This document shows positions 27,695-34,251 of a DNA stretch of 34,534 nt, piece after piece. Source of the DNA: Lachnospiraceae bacterium (GTDB taxonomy: Bacteria; Bacillota; Clostridia; Lachnospirales; Lachnospiraceae). The DNA is taken from the NCBI GenBank assembly GCA_024687205.1, contig JAILES010000053.1, positions 1 to 34,534 on the forward strand. The letters are read 5' to 3'. Each line of letters starts with the position of its first letter. Within the stretch, counting starts at the first letter, position 1. The notes beneath the pieces were generated by a model that saw only the letters and a program-made list of their open reading frames with translations, did not search any database and was not told the DNA's origin. Position numbers and translations under genes: made by a program.

Positions 27695-28204
27695 TTAATA
27701 ATTATTTGAAATTTGCTTTTTAATCCGATTCTTTATTACACGCATACCTTCGCGGACTGAACAATACTTATCTGCAACCACGAGTATATAGCCTTCTTTG
27801 GAACCGGGGGAGCCTGAGGTATAGGGCCACATATGATTGCGTATCATCTTCTCGGTTTTGGTGCTGAGTTCAGGGTTAAGTTTCCTGGCTACCTCGACGG
27901 AATCGTCGGGATGCTCGCGATAACACTGGCGTTTGTTTGAGAACTTATCCTCTCTGCCCATAATACCCAGATCATGGCAGAGACTTCCGACAACCATATC
28001 TTCCATGTCGGTCCGTATATGAAGCTTGTTCAGATAATAGCAGATACGCAGGCTCGTCCGTGAGACATACATGGTATGGTCACCGACAGTTGTATCTATG
28101 TGATGGGCCTGGGTAAAACTCTCCGTGAATTCGGCTGAATCCAGGATATGTTTTCCGTATCGTTGCAGGTTATCGTTTACCGCGGCTTCACGCTTTGCAT
28201 TCAT
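27695..28204 (-). CDS. HD-domain phosphohydrolase-like protein
   Basis: 169 residues; minus-strand ATG with AGGAGA just upstream. Metal-binding HD signature: an early His in D-H-T-M-Y-V-S-R, the H-D doublet in G-S-L-C-H-D-L-G, a further His in R-N-H-M-W-P and Asp in V-V-A-D-K-Y. This matches the H...HD...H...D arrangement of the HD/YqeK-like class, including the A-x-K-L-N-P-E-L segment. Family members hydrolyse phosphate esters such as nucleotides or cyclic nucleotides; the substrate cannot be stated. Basic C-terminal tail. Single gene with its own promoter and terminator. Confidence 0.8.
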   Translation of the reverse strand: MNAKREAAVNDNLQRYGKHILDSAEFTESFTQAHHIDTTVGDHTMYVSRTSLRICYYLNKLHIRTDMEDMVVGSLCHDLGIMGREDKFSNKRQCYREHPDDSVEVARKLNPELSTKTEKMIRNHMWPYTSGSPGSKEGYILVVADKYCSVREGMRVIKNRIKKQISNNY

Positions 28205-28258
28205 GAGCTTCTCCTGTAAGTGAGGGCCTTAAGCCCTTATCCTGTACTGACGCTCACA

Positions 28259-28286
28259 ATTATATCACAGTATTGAAATAAATCCA
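28259..28286 (-). promoter_or_regulatory. Promoter of the HD-domain gene
   Basis: On the minus strand TGGATT (28281-28286), 16-nt spacer, TATAAT (28259-28264) preceded by TGA, an extended -10. The 16-nt stretch 28259-28274 is identical to the toxin promoter region at 34340-34355. A small hairpin, AGGGC/GCCCT, lies in the leader near 28223-28237. Confidence 0.6.
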
Positions 28287-28304
28287 CATTTTTTTACCGT
28301 TTGC

Positions 28305-28333
28305 TTGACTTTTAGTATACACTGTGATAATCT
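28305..28333 (+). promoter_or_regulatory. Promoter of tRNA-Arg
   Basis: TTGACT (28305-28310), 17-nt spacer and TAATCT (28328-28333). Transcription would begin around 28340, shortly before the mature 5' end at 28354. Confidence 0.6.
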
Positions 28334-28353
28334 ATTCTGCGTGTAAAAACTAT

Positions 28354-28427
28354 GTGCGCGTAGCTCAGCTGGATAGAGCGTCTGGCTACGGACCAGAAGG
28401 TCGTGGGTTCGAATCCTGTCGCGCACG
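28354..28427 (+). tRNA. tRNA-Arg (anticodon ACG)
   Basis: Cloverleaf of 74 nt: acceptor GTGCGCG/CGCGCAC, D arm GCTCAGCTGGATAGAGC, anticodon stem TCTGG/CCAGA with loop CTACGGA (anticodon ACG, read as ICG), and T arm GTGGGTTCGAATCCTGT. Discriminator G; CCA is not encoded. Confidence 0.97.
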
Positions 28428-28432
28428 CTTTG

Positions 28433-28456
28433 AACCCCGGAATTACCGGGGTTTTT
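28433..28456 (+). terminator. Terminator after tRNA-Arg
   Basis: A perfect 8-bp stem, AACCCCGG / CCGGGGTT, with loop AATTA; the 3' end of the stem runs into five T. It lies between the tRNA and the lipoprotein gene, for which no separate promoter is obvious. Confidence 0.9.
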
Positions 28457-28485
28457 GTTTAAACATGATCTTAAGGTGACCGATC

Positions 28486-29412
28486 TTGAAAAAACATGGT
28501 TTGAGATTAGAACTCCTGATATCTGTCATGCTTCTCTTCCTGACCACGGGCTGTGGTAGGGTAGTCTGCAGTTATTGCGGTGAATCCAGATTCTGTGATG
28601 AATATGATATAAACGGCACTACCAGATATATATGTAAGGATTGCCTTAATGATCCCAACATAGGTATCTACGGTAATGTTGTCAGGGATTATTCCGAATT
28701 ATATGAGAACGGTACGCTGGAATATCCCGAAGGCTCCCCGATGCTGGCGCAGTACAGCAGGGAGACCGGCGTGGTCTATCCCGAAGGTGAGGAACCCGAG
28801 GAGGAAGACAACACCGAGGCTGAGATAAACAGGATACTCAGTGAGGAAACGCCCCATGTGGAGGTTCCGGTCTATATTCCGCCTTCACCCACACCCACTG
28901 CGGAAGAAGCGGCAGAACAGGCACTTCCTGAGCAGCCTGCGGCAGATCAGGCGACACCTACGCCCATAAGCATCGTCCCGGAAGCGGCTCCGACCACGGC
29001 AGCGTCAAAGCAGGGGCTTACCGGCGAGGCTCTGGTCTCGGCACTTTCAGCTTCTATAGCAAATAACGGATATTCGCTTCAGTCGGCAGGCAAAGACGGA
29101 GAATACATAGTTTCAAAAGACGGTAATGATCTGAAGATACGCCTTAAGATAACCCCTTCGGCAGCCGGAGATGCGGCAGCTGTGGAGATGCTCCCGGAAG
29201 GATCACCTTCAGATTATGTGAAGACCGTGATACGCTCCATACTTACCTACACGGGAAGCGATGATTATGACGGCCTCGGCCATGATATCTATAATAATAC
29301 GATACAGCAGGGAAGCTATTCTGCTTCGGGTGTCACTTTTACATCCAAAGTACATACCCCTGAGGAGATAGAGAAGGGGGCAGCCGCCTCAAGCTTCACT
29401 ATAGTGCCCTGA
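28486..29412 (+). CDS. Zinc-ribbon-containing lipoprotein of unknown function
   Basis: 308 residues, TTG start with AAGGTG upstream. The signal peptide ends in L-T-T-G-C (C23, probable lipidated Cys; Thr at -3 is atypical). Immediately after the anchor is a C28-x2-C31 ... C50-x2-C53 zinc-ribbon-like motif (C-S-Y-C-G and C-K-D-C). An acidic then Pro/Thr/Ala-rich linker (about 85-175, P-S-P-T-P-T type) precedes a folded C-terminal region of about 130 residues that I do not recognise. A zinc ribbon on the outer face of the membrane is uncommon. With no clear promoter it may depend on readthrough past the tRNA-Arg terminator. Confidence 0.7.
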   Translation: MKKHGLRLELLISVMLLFLTTGCGRVVCSYCGESRFCDEYDINGTTRYICKDCLNDPNIGIYGNVVRDYSELYENGTLEYPEGSPMLAQYSRETGVVYPEGEEPEEEDNTEAEINRILSEETPHVEVPVYIPPSPTPTAEEAAEQALPEQPAADQATPTPISIVPEAAPTTAASKQGLTGEALVSALSASIANNGYSLQSAGKDGEYIVSKDGNDLKIRLKITPSAAGDAAAVEMLPEGSPSDYVKTVIRSILTYTGSDDYDGLGHDIYNNTIQQGSYSASGVTFTSKVHTPEEIEKGAAASSFTIVP

Positions 29413-29465
29413 TGGCACTATCTGTACAAAATCACTAATTTTTTATCTTTTTTAAGAATATTCTA

Positions 29466-29494
29466 TAGTCAAATACACATATATCTGATATAAT
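29466..29494 (+). promoter_or_regulatory. Promoter of the VirD4-like/NA37/PRTase cassette
   Basis: TAGTCA (29466-29471), 17-nt spacer, TATAAT (29489-29494) preceded by TGA (extended -10). The transcript would start near 29501 and carry a leader of about 165 nt before the first gene at 29668, long for this window. Confidence 0.7.
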
Positions 29495-29500
29495 GTCACA

Positions 29501-29650
29501 TAGTTGGTCAAATATGGTATGTCCTTAAGCGTAAGGCTGGGGTTAAGCGTTTCGGCAAGCATGCTTGCCGTGACATTTTTTGTGCGAAAGCCCTGCCGAT
29601 GCGTAACGGAAACCTTGTTTGTATCGTATATCATTAAGAACGCGAAAGCG
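29501..29650 (+). promoter_or_regulatory. Structured 5' leader (candidate cis-regulatory RNA)
   Basis: This leader contains several helices: CCTTA/TAAGG (29523-29536), a perfect 18-nt palindrome CGGCAAGCATGCTTGCCG (29553-29570) followed by a T-rich stretch (TGACATTTTTT), and a CGC-GAAA-GCG tetraloop hairpin (29641-29650). GGCTGGGGTT (29535-29544) can pair imperfectly with AAAGCCCTGCC downstream (about 29586-29596), enclosing the palindrome hairpin. This could be an attenuator or riboswitch-like element. I do not recognise a known class. Two short frames across it have no ribosome sites. Confidence 0.4.
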
Positions 29651-29667
29651 AAGGAATGGAGGAGAGC

Positions 29668-30621
29668 ATGGCTGATAATGTGTACTATAACGCGATTATG
29701 GCGTTACATGGCTTGGAGGATTTCAAAGATGTCATCGACCAGTGGCAGAGGTTGAGTGATAATGTTTACAAGTTCCACGCAAAACAGGGACTGGTACTGC
29801 CGAACATGTTATGGTCGTCCGACAACGGCATCGACAATGATAACCTTTTGAGTTTGCTTACGGGCTTCCTCGTAAGTGCCGGCAATCTGATAGATTTTTA
29901 CGGAAGCGTAAAATGTCTGGAATATTATCTTTCATATGTTCCCAAGGAGAAGGAAGCATTCGAGATCGAGAAGATCGGTGAGAAGATAAGGGATGCAGCC
30001 GGTTTCCGTTCCGAGTACAGAGGCGTTCTTTCAATAGATGTGAGTGAGTGGATGGAGCACTTCCATGAAACACACTTTATCAACGTACTTAAATATCTTG
30101 CCAGCATGGATGAAGACATCCTTTATGTTTTCCATATTCCCAATTACAATCAGAAAGCAGTCGAGCAGCTTATGCAGATGCTCGTTATGTTCTTCAGAAT
30201 ACAGTCTATAGAGATGCACCTGCCTGATTCGGAGGAGCTGGGCAATTATATCAAGGGCGAGATCGCTGAATACGGTCTGAATCTTGATGCCGAAGCTGAG
30301 GCAATGGTTGTTGCATCAGTGAACCGTATGCGTGAAGATAAATATTTCGCAGGATATACGATGCTGAACAGACTAGCATCCGATATCGTTTATTCGGTTT
30401 ATACCTCTTCGCCGCCTTATGACGGAATAGTGACTAAGGCAATGATAAACGATTTCGCACCCGACGGAATATATGTATCACAGCTTCTGTGGAACAATGC
30501 CAAGGTATTCACCGAGCAGTACAGCAACGAAGTCGAAGGTCCTTCCGAAGCTGTCGGAGAGACCGGCGGTGTTACGATTTCCAAGCATCTTGGCGGCAGC
30601 AGAAACGTTATAAAGATTTGA
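29668..30621 (+). CDS. AAA+-like protein lacking a recognisable P-loop (cassette gene 1)
   Basis: 317 residues from ATG 29668 (GGAGG 5 nt upstream); the ATG at 29656 overlaps that site. No signal peptide or membrane helix. Residues 119-128 (G-V-L-S-I-D-V-S-E-W) sit where a Walker B strand would be, but without the Asp-Glu pair. Residues 176-250 (S-I-E-M-H-L-P-D-S-E-E-L, then Y-G-L-N-L-D-A-E-A, F-A-G-Y-T-M-L-N-R-L) resemble the sensor 2/lid part of CbxX/CfxQ-type AAA+ proteins. No G-x4-G-K-S/T is present; the expected region (about 63-78) reads L-L-T-G-F-L-V-S-A-G-N-L. I infer a pseudo-ATPase or scaffold partner for the VirD4-like ATPase encoded 27 nt downstream. The family assignment is tentative. 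Confidence 0.5.
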   Translation: MADNVYYNAIMALHGLEDFKDVIDQWQRLSDNVYKFHAKQGLVLPNMLWSSDNGIDNDNLLSLLTGFLVSAGNLIDFYGSVKCLEYYLSYVPKEKEAFEIEKIGEKIRDAAGFRSEYRGVLSIDVSEWMEHFHETHFINVLKYLASMDEDILYVFHIPNYNQKAVEQLMQMLVMFFRIQSIEMHLPDSEELGNYIKGEIAEYGLNLDAEAEAMVVASVNRMREDKYFAGYTMLNRLASDIVYSVYTSSPPYDGIVTKAMINDFAPDGIYVSQLLWNNAKVFTEQYSNEVEGPSEAVGETGGVTISKHLGGSRNVIKI

Positions 30622-30648
30622 GATTAAAAGCGCAGGAGGTTATATAAA

Positions 30649-32145
30649 ATGAGCAGTAGTCAGATCAATAATACAAGATATAAGAGTAATACCGGACAAA
30701 CCCGCTGGGCGAGTATCGAAGAGATACAGCGCTCGGCGACCTATGTCAATCTTTCCGATCCCGTATATCCCACAGGCGGTATACCGGTTATGTCGGACGG
30801 ACATACAGCATACCTTGACGGAAGAGATACCCATACACTGATATTCGGTGCAACAGGTTCCAAGAAGACACGTATCTTCTGTATGCCCACACTTAACATG
30901 TTCATCCGTGCAGGCGAGTCCTATGTCGTTACCGACCCTAAGGCCGAGCTTTACGTACGTACCGGCGGTTTTGCAAAAGACCACGGCTACAAAGTCGTAG
31001 TCCTCAACTTCCGTGATATAGGTTACGGAGATATGTGGGATCCCCTGTATCTTCCTTATGAATACTACAGGACAGGAAGACGTGACGAAGCCAACAACCT
31101 GGTCAACGACCTTGCGGCTACGCTTTCCGCAAGACAGAAGGAGAACTCATCCGATCTGCTCTATCCGTTGATGGCTGAGACACTGCTGACCGCAAATATG
31201 TACATGCTCTTTGAAGCAGCAGCTGAAGAGAATGCGGTAAACATGAGAAGTCTTACGGCGCTCTGTTCACAGTCGGCACTGGAGTCACTTAAGACACTTG
31301 CAGGTAAGATGAGTTCACAGAACACCATCGGTATGCTTTACAAAGGTACCATCCTCGGTGAGAACGAGAAGACCATTTCTTCCATCATGGCAGTGCTTTA
31401 CGGAATGGTTTCCATATTCAACCTGAACAAGAGACTTACGGATATGCTCTGTTCCAACACTTTCGATATCCGTATGTTCGGCCATGAGAAGACTGCTGTT
31501 TACATCATCGTGCCCGATGAAAAAACGACCTGCCACTTCCTCGTAACCATGTTCATCAAGCAGGTATACGAGATCCTTATAGGTGAGGCTCAGAGACAGG
31601 CAACACTGTCACTGCCGATCCGAGTCAACTTCGTTTTGGACGAGTTCTGTAACATACCGAAGATACCGGATATGCCTTCCATGATATCTGCGGCCCGAAG
31701 CCGAAACATGAGGTTCTATCTGGTGGCACAGTCCATTCACCAGTTGAAAGGTCGTTACGGTGAGGATGCGGATACCATCAAGGGTAACTGCGATAACTGG
31801 GTATTCCTGACATCCAGAGAGCGTGACCTTCTTAATGAAATGAGTTACCTCTGCGGTGAGATCGATGCCTGGGGTCCCGGCGGAGCTGAGAAGAGAAGAC
31901 TTATCTCGGTTACCGAGCTTCAGCGTTTCAATAAGGAAAAGGGTGAGTGCCTGATCCTCCATGGTCGTGAGTATCCTTTCATCACCTACATGGCAGATAT
32001 CGATCAGTATCCCGATTTTGCAAATTACAAGGTGGTACCCATCCCGCCCATCGAGATACCTCATCCCATGACCTTTGACGTGGTTAAGTTTACTACCAAG
32101 AACGCATACATCGCCGGCGGCGTTCCTTTCTCAGAGCCGGATTAA
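30649..32145 (+). CDS. VirD4/TraG-like ATPase, soluble, with altered P-loop (cassette gene 2)
   Basis: 498 residues, ATG after AGGAGG. It matches the TraG/VirD4 coupling-protein family of the HerA/FtsK-like motor class: I-F-G-A-T-G-S-K-K-T-R near residue 67, V-V-T-D-P-K-A-E-L-Y, V-L-N-F-R-D, D-x-W-D-P-L, Walker B V-L-D331-E332-F with C-N-I-P-K-I-P, and the motif-III-like L-V-A-Q-S-I-H-Q-L-K-G-R-Y-G. The canonical second P-loop Gly is K72 (G-A-T-G-S-K-K-T). The two N-terminal membrane helices of true coupling proteins are missing. No relaxase, VirB4 or other transfer gene is adjacent in the window, so a classical conjugation role is doubtful. It probably acts on DNA, with the NA37 protein next door. 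Confidence 0.8.
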   Translation: MSSSQINNTRYKSNTGQTRWASIEEIQRSATYVNLSDPVYPTGGIPVMSDGHTAYLDGRDTHTLIFGATGSKKTRIFCMPTLNMFIRAGESYVVTDPKAELYVRTGGFAKDHGYKVVVLNFRDIGYGDMWDPLYLPYEYYRTGRRDEANNLVNDLAATLSARQKENSSDLLYPLMAETLLTANMYMLFEAAAEENAVNMRSLTALCSQSALESLKTLAGKMSSQNTIGMLYKGTILGENEKTISSIMAVLYGMVSIFNLNKRLTDMLCSNTFDIRMFGHEKTAVYIIVPDEKTTCHFLVTMFIKQVYEILIGEAQRQATLSLPIRVNFVLDEFCNIPKIPDMPSMISAARSRNMRFYLVAQSIHQLKGRYGEDADTIKGNCDNWVFLTSRERDLLNEMSYLCGEIDAWGPGGAEKRRLISVTELQRFNKEKGECLILHGREYPFITYMADIDQYPDFANYKVVPIPPIEIPHPMTFDVVKFTTKNAYIAGGVPFSEPD

Positions 32146-32149
32146 TGCG

Positions 32150-33142
32150 ATGAATAAATCACAGGTAGAAATAGACCGTATTTTCCTTGCGTCCATAGAT
32201 TCAACTAAGGCGTATGTGGATTATAACGAATGGACAATAGATCCCGACGGGGAAGTATTTCAGTACATCTTATCACTGTTCGCTCATAATTATGATTCGG
32301 TGAGCGCAAAGAAAGCCGTATACCCTTCGGATTCCTTCCTTGGCACGGTGGTGCCCGAGGATCCGGAAGGTATGGACGCTTTTGTGGATGTGATATCCGA
32401 CGAGATGCACGAGCTGATGGAAGAAGCCTTCGGCATATCCGCAGGAAGCGGGCTGTTCATATACGGAACCGTGGAAGAGCAGCCTGTAATAGCTTTCTTC
32501 AAGCTGAATTACCAGAGCAGACTGGCTTGTGAGAAGAATAAGAACGGCGAGGTTATTTGGAAAAAAGACGGCAGGCTTCTGCCGGCACATACCCAGAAAG
32601 AGTATGATTATTTCTATATAATGCCTTACGACCGTAAAGTCTGGATGTCCGATATGAAGTGCATCATAGGTGACGAGCAGATAGATTATATGGCCGAGCG
32701 CATACTGAAGGTCGGATTGGAAAAATCAGAGAAGGAAACGGTTAAGGTTATAGAAGACGTGGTGGTCGACACCATCAAGGAATGCTATAAGGAAAACGCG
32801 CCGAAGAAGCTTTTCGAGTACAGACAGACGATGGCTTCCGAAGCAAAGGAAAAGGGCGAGATCGATCCGGTAAAGCTACCCGAGAGAGTATTTGCGGATT
32901 CGCCGAAAGCGAAAGAACGCTTCATCGAGAAGAGCGAAGAGATGGAGATCCCGCAGAAGCCTATGTATGTGAGCCCGAAGACGCGCAGGGCGCTTTCCAA
33001 AAAGCAGAAGATAGTTACCGAAAACGGCATAGAGATCCTGGTGCCGGTAGAGTATCTCAAAGATAAAGATATCTTTGAATACAAACAGGAAAACGGAATG
33101 GTATCCATTTACATCCATGATGTAAACGGAACATTAAAATAA
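32150..33142 (+). CDS. Nucleoid-associated protein, NA37/NdpA type (cassette gene 3)
   Basis: 330 residues from ATG 32150, 4 nt after the VirD4-like stop; a longer frame beginning inside that gene is unlikely. No strong ribosome site is visible, so translation may be coupled. It matches Firmicutes nucleoid-associated proteins (PF04245): an N-terminal domain with F-I-Y-G-T-V-E-E-Q-P and A-F-F-K-L-N-Y, L-L-P-A-H-T-Q-K, and a C-terminal part with I-D-P-V-K-L-P-E-R-V-F-A-D-S-P, T-E-N-G-I-E-I-L-V-P-V-E-Y and V-S-I-Y-I. The family binds DNA and copurifies with the nucleoid; mechanism unknown. Its place directly after a DNA-motor-type ATPase suggests they act on the same DNA substrate (inference). 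Confidence 0.8.
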   Translation: MNKSQVEIDRIFLASIDSTKAYVDYNEWTIDPDGEVFQYILSLFAHNYDSVSAKKAVYPSDSFLGTVVPEDPEGMDAFVDVISDEMHELMEEAFGISAGSGLFIYGTVEEQPVIAFFKLNYQSRLACEKNKNGEVIWKKDGRLLPAHTQKEYDYFYIMPYDRKVWMSDMKCIIGDEQIDYMAERILKVGLEKSEKETVKVIEDVVVDTIKECYKENAPKKLFEYRQTMASEAKEKGEIDPVKLPERVFADSPKAKERFIEKSEEMEIPQKPMYVSPKTRRALSKKQKIVTENGIEILVPVEYLKDKDIFEYKQENGMVSIYIHDVNGTLK

Positions 33143-33158
33143 ACAAGGGGGTTAGAAT

Positions 33159-33797
33159 ATGCAGGATTACAAAAAGATCGACTACGCTAAGAACAAGGAC
33201 GTGGTGCTCCGATATGTACCGGGACACTTCATCACACCCAATTCCCACGTAAATTATTACATGGATCTGAGTGATATGAAGTCCAGACAGAGAGAGGCGA
33301 GAGCGACCGGAGAAGAACTTGCTGAATTGTATCTTTCCACCGATGTGATCGATACCATACTCTGCTTAAACAGCATGGAAGTGGTAGGGTCCTACCTGGC
33401 AAACAAGCTGACAAAGGCAGGTATCATTTCGGCCAACAGCCATAAGACAATGTATATCACCAGTCCCGAGTACAACAACAGCGGACAGATGATGTTCCGT
33501 GAGAACATCGTACATATGATCAAAGGCAAGAAGGTGCTGATACTGATCGATGCGGCTACTACGGGAGCAACCCTGATCAGCGCCCTGGGAACAGTCAGAT
33601 TCTACGGCGGTGAAGCAATCGGCATTGCAGCCATCTACTCAGTTGCACCTCAGATAGAAGGCGTGCCCATCAGATCACTCTATTCACTTGTTGATCTGCC
33701 CGATTACGTGAGTTATCCTTCCGACGGCTGCGCACTCTGCAAAGCAGGAACACCGGTGGATGCCATCTGTAACGGTTTCGGATATTCGACTTTATAA
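33159..33797 (+). CDS. Divergent phosphoribosyltransferase (type I PRTase fold, cassette gene 4)
   Basis: 212 residues, ATG after AGGGGG. The PRPP-binding loop is V-L-I-L-I-D131-A-A-T134-T135-G136-A-T, matching the hydrophobic-(E/D)-D-x-x-T-T-G signature except that the first acidic residue is Ile. An N-S-M-E-V-V-G-S-Y-L-A helix corresponds to the N-terminal PRTase segment. The C-terminus holds C-A-L-C-K-A-G-T-P, like the C-P-L-C-K-x-G of OPRTase-like proteins whose base is unknown. It is not close enough to PyrE or ComF to name a substrate. Last gene of the cassette, 16 nt after NA37 and followed by a strong terminator. Cytosolic. Confidence 0.75.
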   Translation: MQDYKKIDYAKNKDVVLRYVPGHFITPNSHVNYYMDLSDMKSRQREARATGEELAELYLSTDVIDTILCLNSMEVVGSYLANKLTKAGIISANSHKTMYITSPEYNNSGQMMFRENIVHMIKGKKVLILIDAATTGATLISALGTVRFYGGEAIGIAAIYSVAPQIEGVPIRSLYSLVDLPDYVSYPSDGCALCKAGTPVDAICNGFGYSTL

Positions 33798-33820
33798 AAC
33801 AATCGATAGATTGAACATTA

Positions 33821-33848
33821 AGGACGCCCTCAGCGGGCGTCCTTTTTA
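33821..33848 (+). terminator. Terminator of the four-gene cassette
   Basis: A perfect 9-bp stem, AGGACGCCC / GGGCGTCCT, with loop TCAGC is followed by TTTTTATT. The stem also encodes the last codons and stop of the convergent XRE gene. Confidence 0.93.
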
Positions 33849-34027
33849 TTCAGTTTCTCCATACGAATATAGTATTCGAGAAGGCGTATCACGTAATCGG
33901 GAGCATGGCGTCCGTCACGTTCCCATTCAGACACAGTACGATAGGGAATGTGGAAATAGTCGCAGAACTCTTTCCTGTTCATGCCGGTGCTTTCACGCAG
34001 TGCTTTGATCGTTTCTGCTTTGTTCAT
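33830..34027 (-). CDS. Small XRE-type helix-turn-helix regulator
   Basis: 65 residues, minus-strand ATG with AGAGGAG 9 nt upstream. The helix-turn-helix reads T-I-K-A-L-R-E-S-T-G-M, then R-K-E-F-C-D-Y-F-H-I-P-Y-R-T-V-S-E-W-E-R, as in small Cro/antitoxin-like domains; it ends in basic residues. No effector or dimerisation domain follows, so it may act as a repressor by itself. Its stop codon lies in the loop of the cassette terminator, and it neighbours a toxin-antitoxin candidate with operator-like repeats at its promoter, making it a candidate regulator of that locus (inference). -10 candidate TATAAA at 34051-34056 on the minus strand. Confidence 0.85.
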   Translation of the reverse strand: MNKAETIKALRESTGMNRKEFCDYFHIPYRTVSEWERDGRHAPDYVIRLLEYYIRMEKLNKKDAR

Positions 34028-34059
34028 GGCAAAAACTCCTCTTTGATTAGTTTATACTA

Positions 34060-34088
34060 TTGAAAAGTGAAACATAGTGTTATATAAT
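34060..34088 (+). promoter_or_regulatory. Promoter of the antitoxin RNA candidate
   Basis: TTGAAA (34060-34065), 17-nt spacer, TATAAT (34083-34088). It points away from the XRE gene and toward the bidirectional terminator at 34139; no open frame follows it. Confidence 0.75.
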
Positions 34089-34094
34089 GCAATT

Positions 34095-34180
34095 AATGAT
34101 GTGGTCGGACACGAGCCGCGCCGCATATATTGTTAATCAAAAAATAGCGATCACATGGCCATGCGGTGCGCTATTTTTTG
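34095..34180 (+). ncRNA. Candidate cis-encoded antisense RNA antitoxin (type I)
   Basis: A short untranslated transcript of about 85 nt is predicted from the promoter at 34060-34088 to the terminator hairpin at 34139-34179. It is convergent with the toxin gene, and its last 40 nt are complementary to the toxin mRNA 3' end, as in TxpA/RatA-type loci where the duplex triggers RNase III decay. Existence and ends are predicted, not shown. Confidence 0.6.
34139..34179. terminator. Bidirectional terminator shared by toxin mRNA and antitoxin RNA
   Basis: Perfect 11-bp arms AAAAAATAGCG (34139-34149) and CGCTATTTTTT (34169-34179), with an inner CAC/GTG pairing and a palindromic ATGGCCAT in the loop. 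Each strand ends in a T run, so both converging transcripts can stop here. Confidence 0.88.
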
Positions 34181-34251
34181 TTACTGTCTTTGCAAAGTGC
34201 TATAACTGCGCAGATCAATAACCCAAGCGTTAAAACATCAATAACACTCAT
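34171..34251 (-). CDS. Small hydrophobic holin-like toxin, 26 residues
   Basis: The peptide starts M-S-V-I-D-V-L-T-L-G-L-L-I-C-A-V-I-A-L and ends C-K-D-S-N-K-K, one membrane helix with a basic tail. The ribosome site AGGAGG lies 9 nt before the ATG, and a promoter (TTGTGT-17-TATAAT) sits upstream. This matches the shape of the putative holin-like toxins (Hol_Tox, PF16935) in Firmicutes type I toxin-antitoxin loci, though it is a little shorter. Stop codon within the shared terminator. Expected to insert in the membrane when its antisense RNA is absent. The toxin role is inferred from shape and context. Confidence 0.7.
   Translation of the reverse strand: MSVIDVLTLGLLICAVIALCKDSNKK

Noticed and set aside
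29452..29634. Minus-strand 60-codon frame over the cassette promoter
   Set aside because: It covers the promoter and hairpins, has no ribosome site and no family resemblance.
29553..29640. Cyclic-di-GMP (GEMM) riboswitch in the cassette leader
   Set aside because: A GCGAAAGCC stretch recalls part of the motif, but the other conserved blocks and pairing are not found.
29504..29755. TTG-initiated 83-codon frame across the cassette leader
   Set aside because: It has no ribosome site, overlaps the real gene start at 29668 in another frame, and coincides with the structured leader; a leader peptide cannot be excluded but is not supported.
32075..32149. Upstream extension of the NA37 gene into the VirD4-like gene
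   Set aside because: The added residues lie within the upstream coding region, have no ribosome site, and do not resemble the family N-terminus; ATG 32150 fits better.
30649..33797. Integrated conjugative element
   Set aside because: Apart from the VirD4-like ATPase there is no relaxase, VirB4, integrase or attachment repeat in the window; the tRNA genes show no flanking duplications.
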